Of a DNA stretch of 64,000 nucleotides, positions 50,963 to 59,306 are shown piece after piece (positions within the stretch are counted from its first letter, which is position 1; each line of letters begins with the position of its first letter). The stretch is taken from NCBI GenBank assembly GCA_024408235.1, contig JAKSVF010000003.1:1-64000 (forward strand), given 5' to 3'. The notes beneath the pieces are model-generated. The model saw nothing but the letters and a program-made list of their open reading frames with translations. It ran no database searches and was not told where the DNA came from. The DNA is from Bacilli bacterium. Its GTDB lineage: Bacteria > Bacillota_I > Bacilli_A > RFN20 > CAG-826. A program made the translations under genes and the position numbers.

Positions 50963-51037
50963 GGCCCTGTCGTCAAGCGGTTAAGACACCGCCCTCTCAA
51001 GGCGGGTTCCCGGGTTCGAATCCCGGCAGGGTCACCA
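50963..51037 (+). tRNA. tRNA-Glu (CTC)
   Basis: Plus-strand cloverleaf: acceptor GGCCCTG/CAGGGTC, anticodon loop CTCTCAA with anticodon CTC, T loop TTCGAAT and encoded CCA. It is the second tRNA-Glu isoacceptor of the window and lies at the edge of an AT-rich accessory stretch. Confidence 0.95.
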
Positions 51038-51507
51038 CACTGTAAGATACTCGCTACCAAATTACTGAAAATTCAGTGCTGGGGCGGGTTTTTTCGTGCA
51101 AAATAAAGAAAAAAATCGTAAGCGTAAATAATTTGCAGTTATTAAAAACTCGAACTGGCGAATGGTTCGAGTTATTTAATATTCCAACTTTAACCTTTCC
51201 TACATAGCTATTCTGCCAAATACACGTTGTATTAAAACACTAAAAACCCTGCCAAAGAACTAAATGTGATATTTTGATGGTATCGGTATTTCTTTTTTAT
51301 CCTTAATGGGTAAAACATTATGACAATAAAATTTTGAGGCGTATTTTTTCCATGCAAAAAACTCATAAAAAATGCCTTTTAATATTTCGCACTGCGTAAC
51401 CAACAAAGCAATTACGAATTTGCTAATGGTTAGGCATTTTTTCTAATTAGAATTTTTGTGGTTTAATACCACTAAAATTTATAGAATTAAATAAAGAGGT
51501 ATTTGAT
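51038..51507. other. AT-rich intergenic region with hairpins between tRNA-Glu and the AT-rich gene
   Basis: No gene is visible. GGGGCGGGTTTTTT near 51078 may end the tRNA transcript. A 9-bp stem, AACTCGAAC (51147-51155) with GTTCGAGTT (51165-51173), then ATTTAATA, is a terminator-like hairpin. TTGTGG and TATAGA-like boxes near 51457-51487 may be the promoter of the next gene, with a small GTGGT-TTAAT-ACCAC stem inside. Base composition is clearly lower in G+C than the flanks. Confidence 0.4.
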
Positions 51508-52542
51508 ATGTTTGATGATGCAAAACTTGAGAAATTAGAAAATCTATATGATATGTATGATTTAGCTACAAGTAAAAGTGAAAAAAGGCGTGTTCTAAAT
51601 GAAATTCTTGAAATAAAACCAACTGATATTGACTCTATGCATCGTTTAGTGGATTTGCTTCCAGAAAAGCAACAACTTGACGCACTTTTAAAATTAAAAG
51701 AAGATGCTTGGCAAATTATCAAAGATAATTTTAATGATATCGATGACCTATATTATAACCACGACACTAGACCATATATGTTTATTTTGATGGACTTATT
51801 AGAAAGATATGAAAGAAATCAAAAAATCGAAGAGGCTTATCAAATAATTAAGGAAATGATGGAATTAAATCAGGGTGATAACTTAGGAGAAAGATTCCAT
51901 CTAGTGGCTTATTATATTGGGCAAAATAAAATTAATGAATTAAGAGACTTTGTTAATAATTGCCCAGAGAATTCTAGTGTAGCCTTAAGGTTTGCTATTT
52001 TATATTTAGATAATCTTGCTAAAAAAGATAAAGGATTCAAATCACTATATGATGAATTTCCTTATTTATATGCCTTAATAGGCAAGGAATTATATTTTAA
52101 AAAATATCAATTTAAAAAAATAAAAGGTTTTATTAATTATTATCGTCCGCATGGATTTTTTGACTGTTTTCTTTTCTATGAGATGCTTATCACATATTGT
52201 AATACTCTAACAATGTCTTTATTGCAGCATAAATGCGCCTACTATAAAGATATGCCAATAATATCAATTACCGAATCTTTACCAAGGAATACAAAATCAT
52301 ATCTATTCGCTCTTGTTTGTACATACGATCAATCGTATAAAACTTTTTTGAAGAAATTAAAAGATTCTAATATAGAAGAAAAAGAGTTTTTAAACGATTA
52401 TGAAAAATTAGAAAAAATGCAAATTCTAGAAAAAAGAGAAGATAAGATCAGTTTTAGCGAAGCATCTTATGCATTATTAATTTATTATGTTAAAAAAGAA
52501 CAACAGACTATAGATTATATAAAAGAAGTGATTGGTGTTTAA
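51508..52542 (+). CDS. AT-rich TPR-like (ST7-related) helical protein
   Basis: A 344-residue, all-helical protein with repeat-like helices. The segment YYNHDTRPYMFILMDLLERY, then ELNQGDNLGERFHL and CPENSSVALRFAILYL, follows the pattern of TPR/ST7-like proteins. No enzyme motif is present. Codons end mostly in A or T, unlike the neighbours, which suggests recent transfer. It lies between tRNA-Glu and GltX with an AGAGGT ribosome site and its own terminator. Function unknown; TPR-like proteins often act in protein complexes or as immunity/regulatory partners. Confidence 0.65.
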   Translation: MFDDAKLEKLENLYDMYDLATSKSEKRRVLNEILEIKPTDIDSMHRLVDLLPEKQQLDALLKLKEDAWQIIKDNFNDIDDLYYNHDTRPYMFILMDLLERYERNQKIEEAYQIIKEMMELNQGDNLGERFHLVAYYIGQNKINELRDFVNNCPENSSVALRFAILYLDNLAKKDKGFKSLYDEFPYLYALIGKELYFKKYQFKKIKGFINYYRPHGFFDCFLFYEMLITYCNTLTMSLLQHKCAYYKDMPIISITESLPRNTKSYLFALVCTYDQSYKTFLKKLKDSNIEEKEFLNDYEKLEKMQILEKREDKISFSEASYALLIYYVKKEQQTIDYIKEVIGV

Positions 52543-52599
52543 TATGAATGAGAAAAATAAACAAAAATAATCGATTTAAGTCGGAATAAGACTAAAATG

Positions 52600-52640
52600 T
52601 ACCCCTAATCCTGGACGAAAACTGGGAAGGGGTATTTTTC
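52600..52640 (+). terminator. Terminator after the AT-rich gene
   Basis: TACCCCT (52600-52606) pairs with AGGGGTA (52628-52634), then TTTTTCG. Confidence 0.8.
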
Positions 52641-52661
52641 GTGAAGTACTTTTTATTAGGA

Positions 52662-52690
52662 AAAAAGAAAACCGATTCTTTAAGAACCGG
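52662..52690 (-). terminator. Terminator after gltX
   Basis: AACCG-TTCTT pairs with AAGAA-CGGT with one mismatch, and the minus strand continues TTTTCTTTTTTC. Confidence 0.7.
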
Positions 52691-52702
52691 TAATTCTAAT
52701 AA

Positions 52703-54358
52703 CTATTTAACGGCGGTCAAAAGTCTCTCAACCACTCTATCTTTTCCTAAAATATCAATAACCTCGTGAAGGTTTGGAGAATTCTTGGAACAGGTAAGGG
52801 CGATACGGATTAATTCCGCTGCGTCTGCGACATTTCCTTTATATGCCTCAGGATTTGCCTTATATTCTTTGTTATTTGTCGCAAAGCCGTTCTTTTGGGC
52901 CAATTCTTTGACGCTGTTGAACCATGTTGGCTCGTCAACGCCATAAAGCATCTCTTCCGCTGCTTTCTTTAAGAAATCATTGATGAATTCTTTATCGAAT
53001 TTTTCGTTAAATGGAAGTCCTGCCTTCTCGATCTCGACATAGTCTTCATCGAAGAAGAATCTGGTGATTGGCTCGATGTCGCTATATTTAGCAAAGTCCT
53101 TACGTGGGTTTGGCTTGTCCTTATCGATGTTAATGATTCTAGCTAAATATTCAGGATTCTTTTCAATCTTTGAATATAGTTTCTCATCATATTCTTTTGC
53201 CCACGCTGTCGCGGCTGGAAGGATCGTATCAGCGTGTTCTTTACCTAAAACTTCTCTGCAGAAATATGCAAGTTTATCGATATCGAATAATGCACCATCT
53301 AGTGACATCTTGTTCCATGTGAACTGGAAGTGTGAGATATCGTAATCTTTGCTCTGCATTGTCCAATCTTCAAAGTTCGAGTTTGCAATGTTCATTAAGT
53401 AAACAAGCAATCCCCTTGCTGGATATCCGCTTTCAATGAAGAAGGAGACAGCTGCTTCTGGGTCCTTTCTCTTTGAGAGTTTTCTCTTGTTTCCATTATC
53501 AAGCTTCATGATAACTGGGAGATGGGCATACTTAGTTGGTTTCCAACCAAGGGCTCTGAAGAGATCGAGATGGATTGGGGTGGATGGAATCCACTCCTCA
53601 CCACGTGAGACGACTGTTGTTCTCATGAAGTGATCATCGACCACGTGTGCAAAGTGATATGTTGGAAGCCCATCGCCTTTTAATATGACAACGTCGACGT
53701 CGTTTTCCTGTATTTCGATTTTTCCACGAATTGCATCGGTGAATGCGACTTTTCTATTGTGGTCGCCGTTTGACTTGTAGCGAACGACGTATGGCATGCC
53801 CGCTTTAATTCTTTCGATCTGCTCATCTGGAGTAAGGTTTCTATCTCTAGCGAATTCGCCATAGTAACCAGGAAGAATCTTGTTGGCTTCCTGATATGCT
53901 CTGATCTTCTCTAAATCCTCTGGTGTGCAGAAATCAGCATATGCTTTGCCTTCCTGAACGAGGTGTTTGATAACTGTTCTATAAATATCTCTTCTCTTAG
54001 ATTGCTGATATGGTCCATAAGCACCTTTATCGCCCTCAGGGAAGTAACCTTCGTCTGCAACAATACCAAAGTTTGCAAGTTGGACAATAAGATCGTCTGC
54101 TGAGCCAGCGATTGTTCTCTTGGTGTCAGTATCCTCTAATCTAAACATGTATACGCCACCAGACTGCTTAGCGTATTTGTATCCTACGAGCGCGGTAAAT
54201 AAAGAACCCGTGTGCAAAAAGCCTGTAGGTGATGGCGCGAATCTTGTGACCTGAGCGCCTTCAGGTAAATTTCTTGCTGGATATTCGTTTTCTAAGTCTT
54301 CAACTGTCTTAGTTATGTCCGGGAACATGAGTTCCGCTAAATCGTTATAATCTGCCAT
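52703..54358 (-). CDS. gltX: Glutamyl-tRNA synthetase
   Basis: Class I aminoacyl-tRNA synthetase that charges tRNA-Glu (551 residues, slightly long). The HIGH-type motif appears as PSPTGFLHTGSL near residue 43, a glutamate-recognition region RLEDTDTKRT follows near 75, and the KMSKS-type motif is KRKLSKRKDPE near 297. A C-terminal anticodon-binding domain follows. Single-gene unit. Two tRNA-Glu genes are also in the window. In many Firmicutes the same enzyme also charges tRNA-Gln; that cannot be told here. Confidence 0.96.
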   Translation of the reverse strand: MADYNDLAELMFPDITKTVEDLENEYPARNLPEGAQVTRFAPSPTGFLHTGSLFTALVGYKYAKQSGGVYMFRLEDTDTKRTIAGSADDLIVQLANFGIVADEGYFPEGDKGAYGPYQQSKRRDIYRTVIKHLVQEGKAYADFCTPEDLEKIRAYQEANKILPGYYGEFARDRNLTPDEQIERIKAGMPYVVRYKSNGDHNRKVAFTDAIRGKIEIQENDVDVVILKGDGLPTYHFAHVVDDHFMRTTVVSRGEEWIPSTPIHLDLFRALGWKPTKYAHLPVIMKLDNGNKRKLSKRKDPEAAVSFFIESGYPARGLLVYLMNIANSNFEDWTMQSKDYDISHFQFTWNKMSLDGALFDIDKLAYFCREVLGKEHADTILPAATAWAKEYDEKLYSKIEKNPEYLARIINIDKDKPNPRKDFAKYSDIEPITRFFFDEDYVEIEKAGLPFNEKFDKEFINDFLKKAAEEMLYGVDEPTWFNSVKELAQKNGFATNNKEYKANPEAYKGNVADAAELIRIALTCSKNSPNLHEVIDILGKDRVVERLLTAVK

Positions 54359-54475
54359 AAATTTATACCCTCCATTTTGGAGCCTTAAAGATTATATTCA
54401 AAAAAAGTCTACTTTTCCACTTGCCATTATTAAAACACCTAATTATAATTAACCACGCTTTCATAAAGAGTGATT

Positions 54476-54549
54476 GCAGGTGTAGTTCAATGGTAGAACG
54501 CGACCTTGCCAAGGTCGACACGCGGGTCCGATTCCCGTCACTTGCTCCA
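54476..54549 (+). tRNA. tRNA-Gly (GCC)
   Basis: Plus-strand cloverleaf: acceptor GCAGGTG/CACTTGC, anticodon loop TTGCCAA with anticodon GCC and encoded CCA. Its 3' end and terminator are repeated at 62019-62053, so this tRNA gene is the probable attachment site of an integrated element. Confidence 0.93.
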
Positions 54550-54568
54550 GTTGAAAGCTAACCCTCGA
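54534..54568 (+). repeat. Left copy of the 35-bp direct repeat (attL-like)
   Basis: Starts CCCGTCACTTGCTCC and ends CCCTCGA. It covers the last 16 bases of the tRNA gene with CCA and part of the terminator stem. Confidence 0.85.
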
Positions 54569-54586
54569 TAGAATCGGGGGTTTTTC
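54562..54586 (+). terminator. Terminator of tRNA-Gly
   Basis: CCCTCGAT (54562-54569), loop AGA, ATCGGGGG (54573-54580), then TTTTTC. Confidence 0.9.
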
Positions 54587-54589
54587 ATT

Positions 54590-55060
54590 ATCATGTGTAA
54601 AAACTGGGTGTAAAATGTCCAAAAATAGAGGTATTTGTATAAAAAGGCGGAGTTTATGATGCTCGGCGCATCCAACACACAGAAGAACTAGAGCATGTCG
54701 AAAACTCAGCGTATGAAGTTCTAGCCATCTATATATCGGGGAGCCTAGATAACTTATTCAGTTCAAGAGCAATCCAAAGGCGATAGCAATATTTTCTATG
54801 CAATCACTGAATGAACCGGAGAGACTTGTCCTAGATACCAAACAGGGATAAAAACGGTTGTAAATGAATATAGGTGGCACGGGGAGATAACCTGGGGATC
54901 GTGGACCTGCAAAATCAAATAATCTCCCGACACGCGTCACCCGCTCCTTTGACGTCAAACAATATAAAACACACAACAAGACATGGAATACACATTCCTT
55001 TTGACGAAAATGCGATTTTTATACATTGTCTAAATTAATAATATTATTCATAATATTACT
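54590..55060. other. Decayed region after tRNA-Gly with no intact gene
   Basis: The stretch has no supported gene. It contains a degenerate copy of the tRNA-Gly 3' end at 54935-54947 (CGTCACCCGCTCC, 11 of 13 matching), followed after one missing base by TTGA as in the repeat. It may be the remains of an earlier integration. Confidence 0.4.
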
Positions 55061-55230
55061 ATGAAATGTAATATTTGTGGGTATTCCAAATACAAAAAAA
55101 GAGAGTTCATGGGTCAGTACGCGTCAGCACGCTCATTGAACACGATTCAGGTTGAAGGAAGCGACATCTATGCGGATGTATCGACGGACGTTGTCGCTTA
55201 TGTCTGCTGCAAGTGCGGGCACGTTGAACT
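55061..55230 (+). pseudogene. Truncated zinc-ribbon protein gene
   Basis: The frame begins MKCNICGYSKYKK and continues to VAYVCCKCGHVELSF, two CxxC pairs typical of short zinc-ribbon proteins. After about 55230 the frame reads the antisense of the neighbouring lipoprotein gene, so the natural C-terminus is missing. The junction lies between 55228 and 55240. No ribosome site is visible. A true gene of this type would be about 70-100 residues. Confidence 0.5.
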
Positions 55231-56045
55231 ATCTTTTAAGTCGCACTTGTTTCCAATTGGCTGTCCGAAGAATCTAGCGCCGCCATCTTCGCCGATGACT
55301 AATTTTTTCTTTGATTCTTCTGAAACTTCGTTTGCCTTGAATCCGAGGTATGTCTGTTCGCATCCTTCATGAGCACATGTATATAAACGAACTTTTGCTT
55401 TTCCAGGTTCTGGTTCTGTTTCATCACCAATTAACTGAATGTCGTGGCCAAGAGCTGGAGAAGTGATTGCTTCTTCCTTACTACATGTTTCGCACTTGTG
55501 TGTACCTTCAGCTTCGTCTGTACATGTTGCGTTCTTTGTCCAGTGGTCTTCGCCCCATGTGTGTCCTGTTTCTGGAACATCGACTGTCTTCTTGTCGTGG
55601 CAACGTGTGCACTCCTGAATTTCTGTTCCAGGGTTTTCACAATCTGGAAGAACAGCGCCATCCTGATCATTTGACTTAATATAGTCGTGATCTAAAGGAT
55701 CGAGTGGTGTTTTCTTTTCATCACCACAAACAGAGCACTTTTCAATCTTTTCGCCAGCTTCTGTACATGTTGGTAGTTTTCCACCTTCCTGCTCAACATA
55801 CTTGTGGCCTGCTGCAGAAACTGATTGGGTCTGCTTATCTCCGCATTCACAGGTTCTTTCCTTTGAACCTTTTTCTGTACAGGTTGGCTCTTTTGTGACT
55901 TTCCATTCACCGTAAGAATGTCTGTGAGTAGCCTGAGATGATTCAGGTCCATCAACTGGTTCAGATGACACAGCTGGTTTTGATCCACATGCAGCTAAGA
56001 AGAGACTGGCAGCGCTGAGACCAAGAATAATGTAGTTTTCTTCAT
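55198..56045 (-). pseudogene. Broken lipoprotein gene with five Cys-rich repeats
   Basis: Both ends are damaged. At the 5' end ATG 56045 reads MKKTTLFL and meets a stop, but adding one A in the run at 56036-56039 gives MKKNYIILGLSAASLFLAAC, a perfect lipoprotein signal joined to the intact frame. The body has five repeats of about 40 residues, each with one or two Cys pairs, such as PTCTEAGEKIEKCSVCG and NATCTDEAEGTHKCETC, a repeat type found in surface proteins of gut Firmicutes. The last residues, after GNKCDLKDS, are antisense of the zinc-ribbon gene, so the expected following domain is lost. The first defect could be an assembly error; the truncation less so. Confidence 0.6.
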
Positions 56046-56676
56046 ATTCTTTCTAGTAATACTTCGTATTACATCTTTCCTAGGGGATTGAAATGAATTT
56101 GCTGCACCCCTAACACAGCAAAACAAAGGTTACGTAAACACTTTGGCTCAATTTGTAATCTTTATGGCTTCATATTAGTGCTATTGACAAAAGGGGTCAT
56201 TTTCTTTTTATCTTTTTTAAAAGGTTGACTATATTTTTCCAAAAGATTGTCTATAAAGATAATCAAAATACAAATCAAAGATAAATTTACAGATACGATT
56301 ATTTTATAAAGTTTTTAAGGTTTGCAGATTATCATTGTTCATTTTGTTTTTATGCCTTTCATTACATTCAAGGCTTTCTTTGTATTCTTTCTATACATCA
56401 ATTAATGATTAATCATTATTTATATTATTTGCTTGATTTATAGAAAATCTAATCAATTTGTAACTTTCTTACATTATGTTTTGTTTATGATTGTCATATT
56501 ATTTTTATGTGTCGATATAACAAATTATCGAGGTCAATGAAGTGCTAGTTTTCTTCTTTTGAGTTGTTAATGACGTTATGTCCTGTTTAATTCAGCAAAA
56601 GGCAATTAAAAAAGTGAGCCTATTATGCTGTCTCCAACTTTTCGGCTCACTTATAAATTAATGATATAAAATGTGT
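56046..56676. other. AT-rich intergenic stretch inside the island
   Basis: About 600 bp, strongly AT-rich, with no supported gene. It ends with a terminator for the minus-strand lipoprotein gene. I see no tRNA or known RNA. Confidence 0.4.
56605..56652 (-). terminator. Terminator after the large lipoprotein gene
   Basis: AAGTGAGCC (56612-56620) pairs with GGCTCACTT (56644-56652), with a long loop, followed on the minus strand by TTTTTTAATTG. Confidence 0.75.
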
Positions 56677-58422
56677 TTACATTTCATCCCAAGGGTTAAC
56701 CCAACCGTCTGGTGTCGCTAAGTTAACAACCTTCAATGTAACAGCGTGTTCGTACATTACACCGGTCATAACGCCTGTGTACATACCAGGCGTGATAGAT
56801 ACTGTGAAGTGAACATCATCGCCTTCGCTACCATATTCATATTCATCATCCATCAAATGATATGTGTACCCATCAATTTCCTGAATTTGGTTCATGAAGT
56901 TCATGAATAACTCCATTTCTTCCATCTCGTTGCTGCACTGCTGTGCGATTGTAAATCCTGCACCGAACTGTTCCATTTTCCATGTACCGACATCAATGAA
57001 GCCATCATTTCTTCCGGTGCCTTCATAGAATGGGATTAATTCAGAATGGTTATCTGTAATGTCGTTAACAACGAAATCGAGTTGAGGAACCATTTGTCTT
57101 TCTCCCCACTCAAGGATGTTTGTTGCAGGTGCATATTCTACAAACTGATCCAAATCAACAGGGATTGTGGTGCTTCCAACATTTGAGACGCTTGTCACAA
57201 CTTTATAACGGGCATCTGATGTATATGTGTAATTCAATCCTGAATCAGTTAACGTTACGCTAAACGACCCTTTATCAACCTGTAAGCCTCCAACAAATAA
57301 AGACTCTGTGCCTAAATAATAATTTACTGGAGCCGAGAATTCATAATCAGGAAGGCTATAAGATCCATCTTTATTGACGTTAAATACATAGCCGGAAATC
57401 TTCCAACAATTACCAACTAAATCAGTATAAGTTACTTTTGTATTTGGTTGGCTGGTTGCTGTAGGAACCCCTTCTTTTAACTTGTAGTAGTTAACTCCAT
57501 TTTCATCTTGGAAGTATCCTCTGTTAACCAAATTCATATCTGAATACTCAGGATTAACATTCGCATATTCAAAATAGATGTGTGATGGATTAACTCTTAC
57601 GATCGCATCTGTAACTTTTGTTTCTCCTTCATAAATTGTTGTTGTCGCCGTGTAATTTAAGTTTCTTAATGAGGCAAATTTGGCTTCTAATAAATCCTGT
57701 CCTGCCTGTTGTGCAACTGCTGTTGGAACAGGAGAGACATTGACTGATTTTGGTTCAATGAAAGTTCCTGAATATTTGAAGTACGTTTCAAAACCAAACT
57801 GGGAGTTTCTGTCATCAACAAATTCTGCATAGAAACTATATGGTTTATTTTTGCCAGTAAAATCAATTGTAAACGTTTTTAATTTTGTTGCACTGTTACC
57901 AAGGGTTAAAACATAGGAAAGGCTCTCAAAATCGAAATCACTTTCTTCTTTTAGAACCAAGGTGTTATCCTCGACATCGAAATTGTCTGGATTAACGAAT
58001 GGATTGGTGAAAACGTCCTGGAACTTTGTTGTTTCATCGCCAGTCCAAGATGTTGCAACAACTTCATTTTTGAATGGGTCCAACTGATAAATGACAGGTA
58101 AACCTTTATCGTCCTTATCAATTCTTAGTTCGTAGTGGTAATCTTCCGTTTCTATATCTTGAGCAATCTGGATGAAATCTGGACACAAATATGTTGTATA
58201 AGTAGATGAGCCCATCGACATATCTTCGACCTTTGTTTCGCCTGATACGGGGTCTTGCATCGATATTTTTTGACCCATTGTATACTCACCTGTAATCGCT
58301 AAAGTATCCCCGATATTACCCAACACCTTTTCTTGAATTGTTCTATTATCTTTTGCACAACCTACAACAGCGGTGGCGAGAAGCATAGGCAAGGATAATA
58401 GAATAAGTTTGTTACGTTTCAT
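56677..58422 (-). CDS. Large lipoprotein of unknown function
   Basis: A 581-residue lipoprotein whose signal is MKRNKLILLSLPMLLATAVVGC with lipobox VVGC. The rest is beta-rich, acidic and without recognised motifs; two halves of similar length suggest a duplicated fold but I cannot align them by eye. It is inside the tRNA-Gly island beside a membrane protein and a GH3 gene, so a role at the cell surface in glycan binding is possible. Function is not assigned. Confidence 0.6.
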   Translation of the reverse strand: MKRNKLILLSLPMLLATAVVGCAKDNRTIQEKVLGNIGDTLAITGEYTMGQKISMQDPVSGETKVEDMSMGSSTYTTYLCPDFIQIAQDIETEDYHYELRIDKDDKGLPVIYQLDPFKNEVVATSWTGDETTKFQDVFTNPFVNPDNFDVEDNTLVLKEESDFDFESLSYVLTLGNSATKLKTFTIDFTGKNKPYSFYAEFVDDRNSQFGFETYFKYSGTFIEPKSVNVSPVPTAVAQQAGQDLLEAKFASLRNLNYTATTTIYEGETKVTDAIVRVNPSHIYFEYANVNPEYSDMNLVNRGYFQDENGVNYYKLKEGVPTATSQPNTKVTYTDLVGNCWKISGYVFNVNKDGSYSLPDYEFSAPVNYYLGTESLFVGGLQVDKGSFSVTLTDSGLNYTYTSDARYKVVTSVSNVGSTTIPVDLDQFVEYAPATNILEWGERQMVPQLDFVVNDITDNHSELIPFYEGTGRNDGFIDVGTWKMEQFGAGFTIAQQCSNEMEEMELFMNFMNQIQEIDGYTYHLMDDEYEYGSEGDDVHFTVSITPGMYTGVMTGVMYEHAVTLKVVNLATPDGWVNPWDEM

Positions 58423-58494
58423 ATAATCTCCTCTCTGTAACTATTTTGAAGTATTATTAACAAGGCAGGAAAATTTTCAATTATTAATTACGAA

Positions 58495-58539
58495 TAATAC
58501 AAAATAGATGCCACCAATTTTTTAAGGGGGCATCTATTT
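58495..58539 (-). terminator. Strong terminator after the island membrane protein gene
   Basis: AAATAGATGCC (58502-58512) pairs with GGCATCTATTT (58529-58539), 11 perfect pairs, followed on the minus strand by TGTATT. Confidence 0.8.
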
Positions 58540-58549
58540 TGCGATTTAC

Positions 58550-59305
58550 TTAGTTTAATGAAGGCTTGGCGATTGCTGTTTCACATAAGAACGTCACATT
58601 CTTAACATCAGGCATAACGTAGAGATATGTATTCTTGTTGCCGAATGAATTATATTCACTCGTAGTGATTGTTAATGTGTTGCTACCAGTTACTAAATTG
58701 GTGTTCTTAAGAATAACAGAGGTAAATCCTTCACGATCGTTAGATAACTCAAGATCTTTTGTCTGAACATTTAATTTGTTGATTTGAATCTTGATGAAAT
58801 CAGTGATGTTTGGGAGGCTATAATACACGCCTTTATCGTCCATCCAGTTTGTCATCATCGAAATCTCAATATCAGACATACCGTGCTTTTCAGTATTAAC
58901 GGTAAATGAGATAGCTCCACCTGCACGGTTTAATCCCGATATAGCCTCTCCCATGTTCGTGTCATCAAGATACTCATATGTTGCGGCCTTGCTTTCGTTA
59001 AGTGGAGCAACAACAGCGTCTCTTGCGTTTAAGATAACGGAATTCTTATAAGCCGATTTAGATGATTGAACAGTATCGTTATTTCCGTTATATGTGACGT
59101 AATCATTATCGATTATCACTTCTTCAGGAAGCGCAGCATAGCTGCCTTTAATCTCCGCTGCATTTTCATCATACTGTTTCTCATATGCTTTATAGGCGTT
59201 GTAATCATTTAAGAACACTCCACCGCCTATTGCTAAAGCAGTAACTGCAATTAACGGAACAGCGATAAAGGATGAGTATTTTTTCATGAATAATTTGAAA
59301 TCCAT
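58550..59305 (-). CDS. Membrane-anchored protein following the GH3 gene
   Basis: A 251-residue protein with a short N-terminal cytosolic stretch and one membrane helix (FIAVPLIAVTALAIGGGVFL, about 13-32), then an extracytoplasmic domain rich in beta segments (GGAISFTVNTEKHGMSDIEI). It resembles the carbohydrate-binding-like proteins seen next to glycosidases, but no family is certain. ATG 59305 overlaps the GH3 stop closely (stop at 59307) and has AGAGGG upstream, so the two are coupled. Confidence 0.55.
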   Translation of the reverse strand: MDFKLFMKKYSSFIAVPLIAVTALAIGGGVFLNDYNAYKAYEKQYDENAAEIKGSYAALPEEVIIDNDYVTYNGNNDTVQSSKSAYKNSVILNARDAVVAPLNESKAATYEYLDDTNMGEAISGLNRAGGAISFTVNTEKHGMSDIEISMMTNWMDDKGVYYSLPNITDFIKIQINKLNVQTKDLELSNDREGFTSVILKNTNLVTGSNTLTITTSEYNSFGNKNTYLYVMPDVKNVTFLCETAIAKPSLN

Positions 59306-59306
59306 T

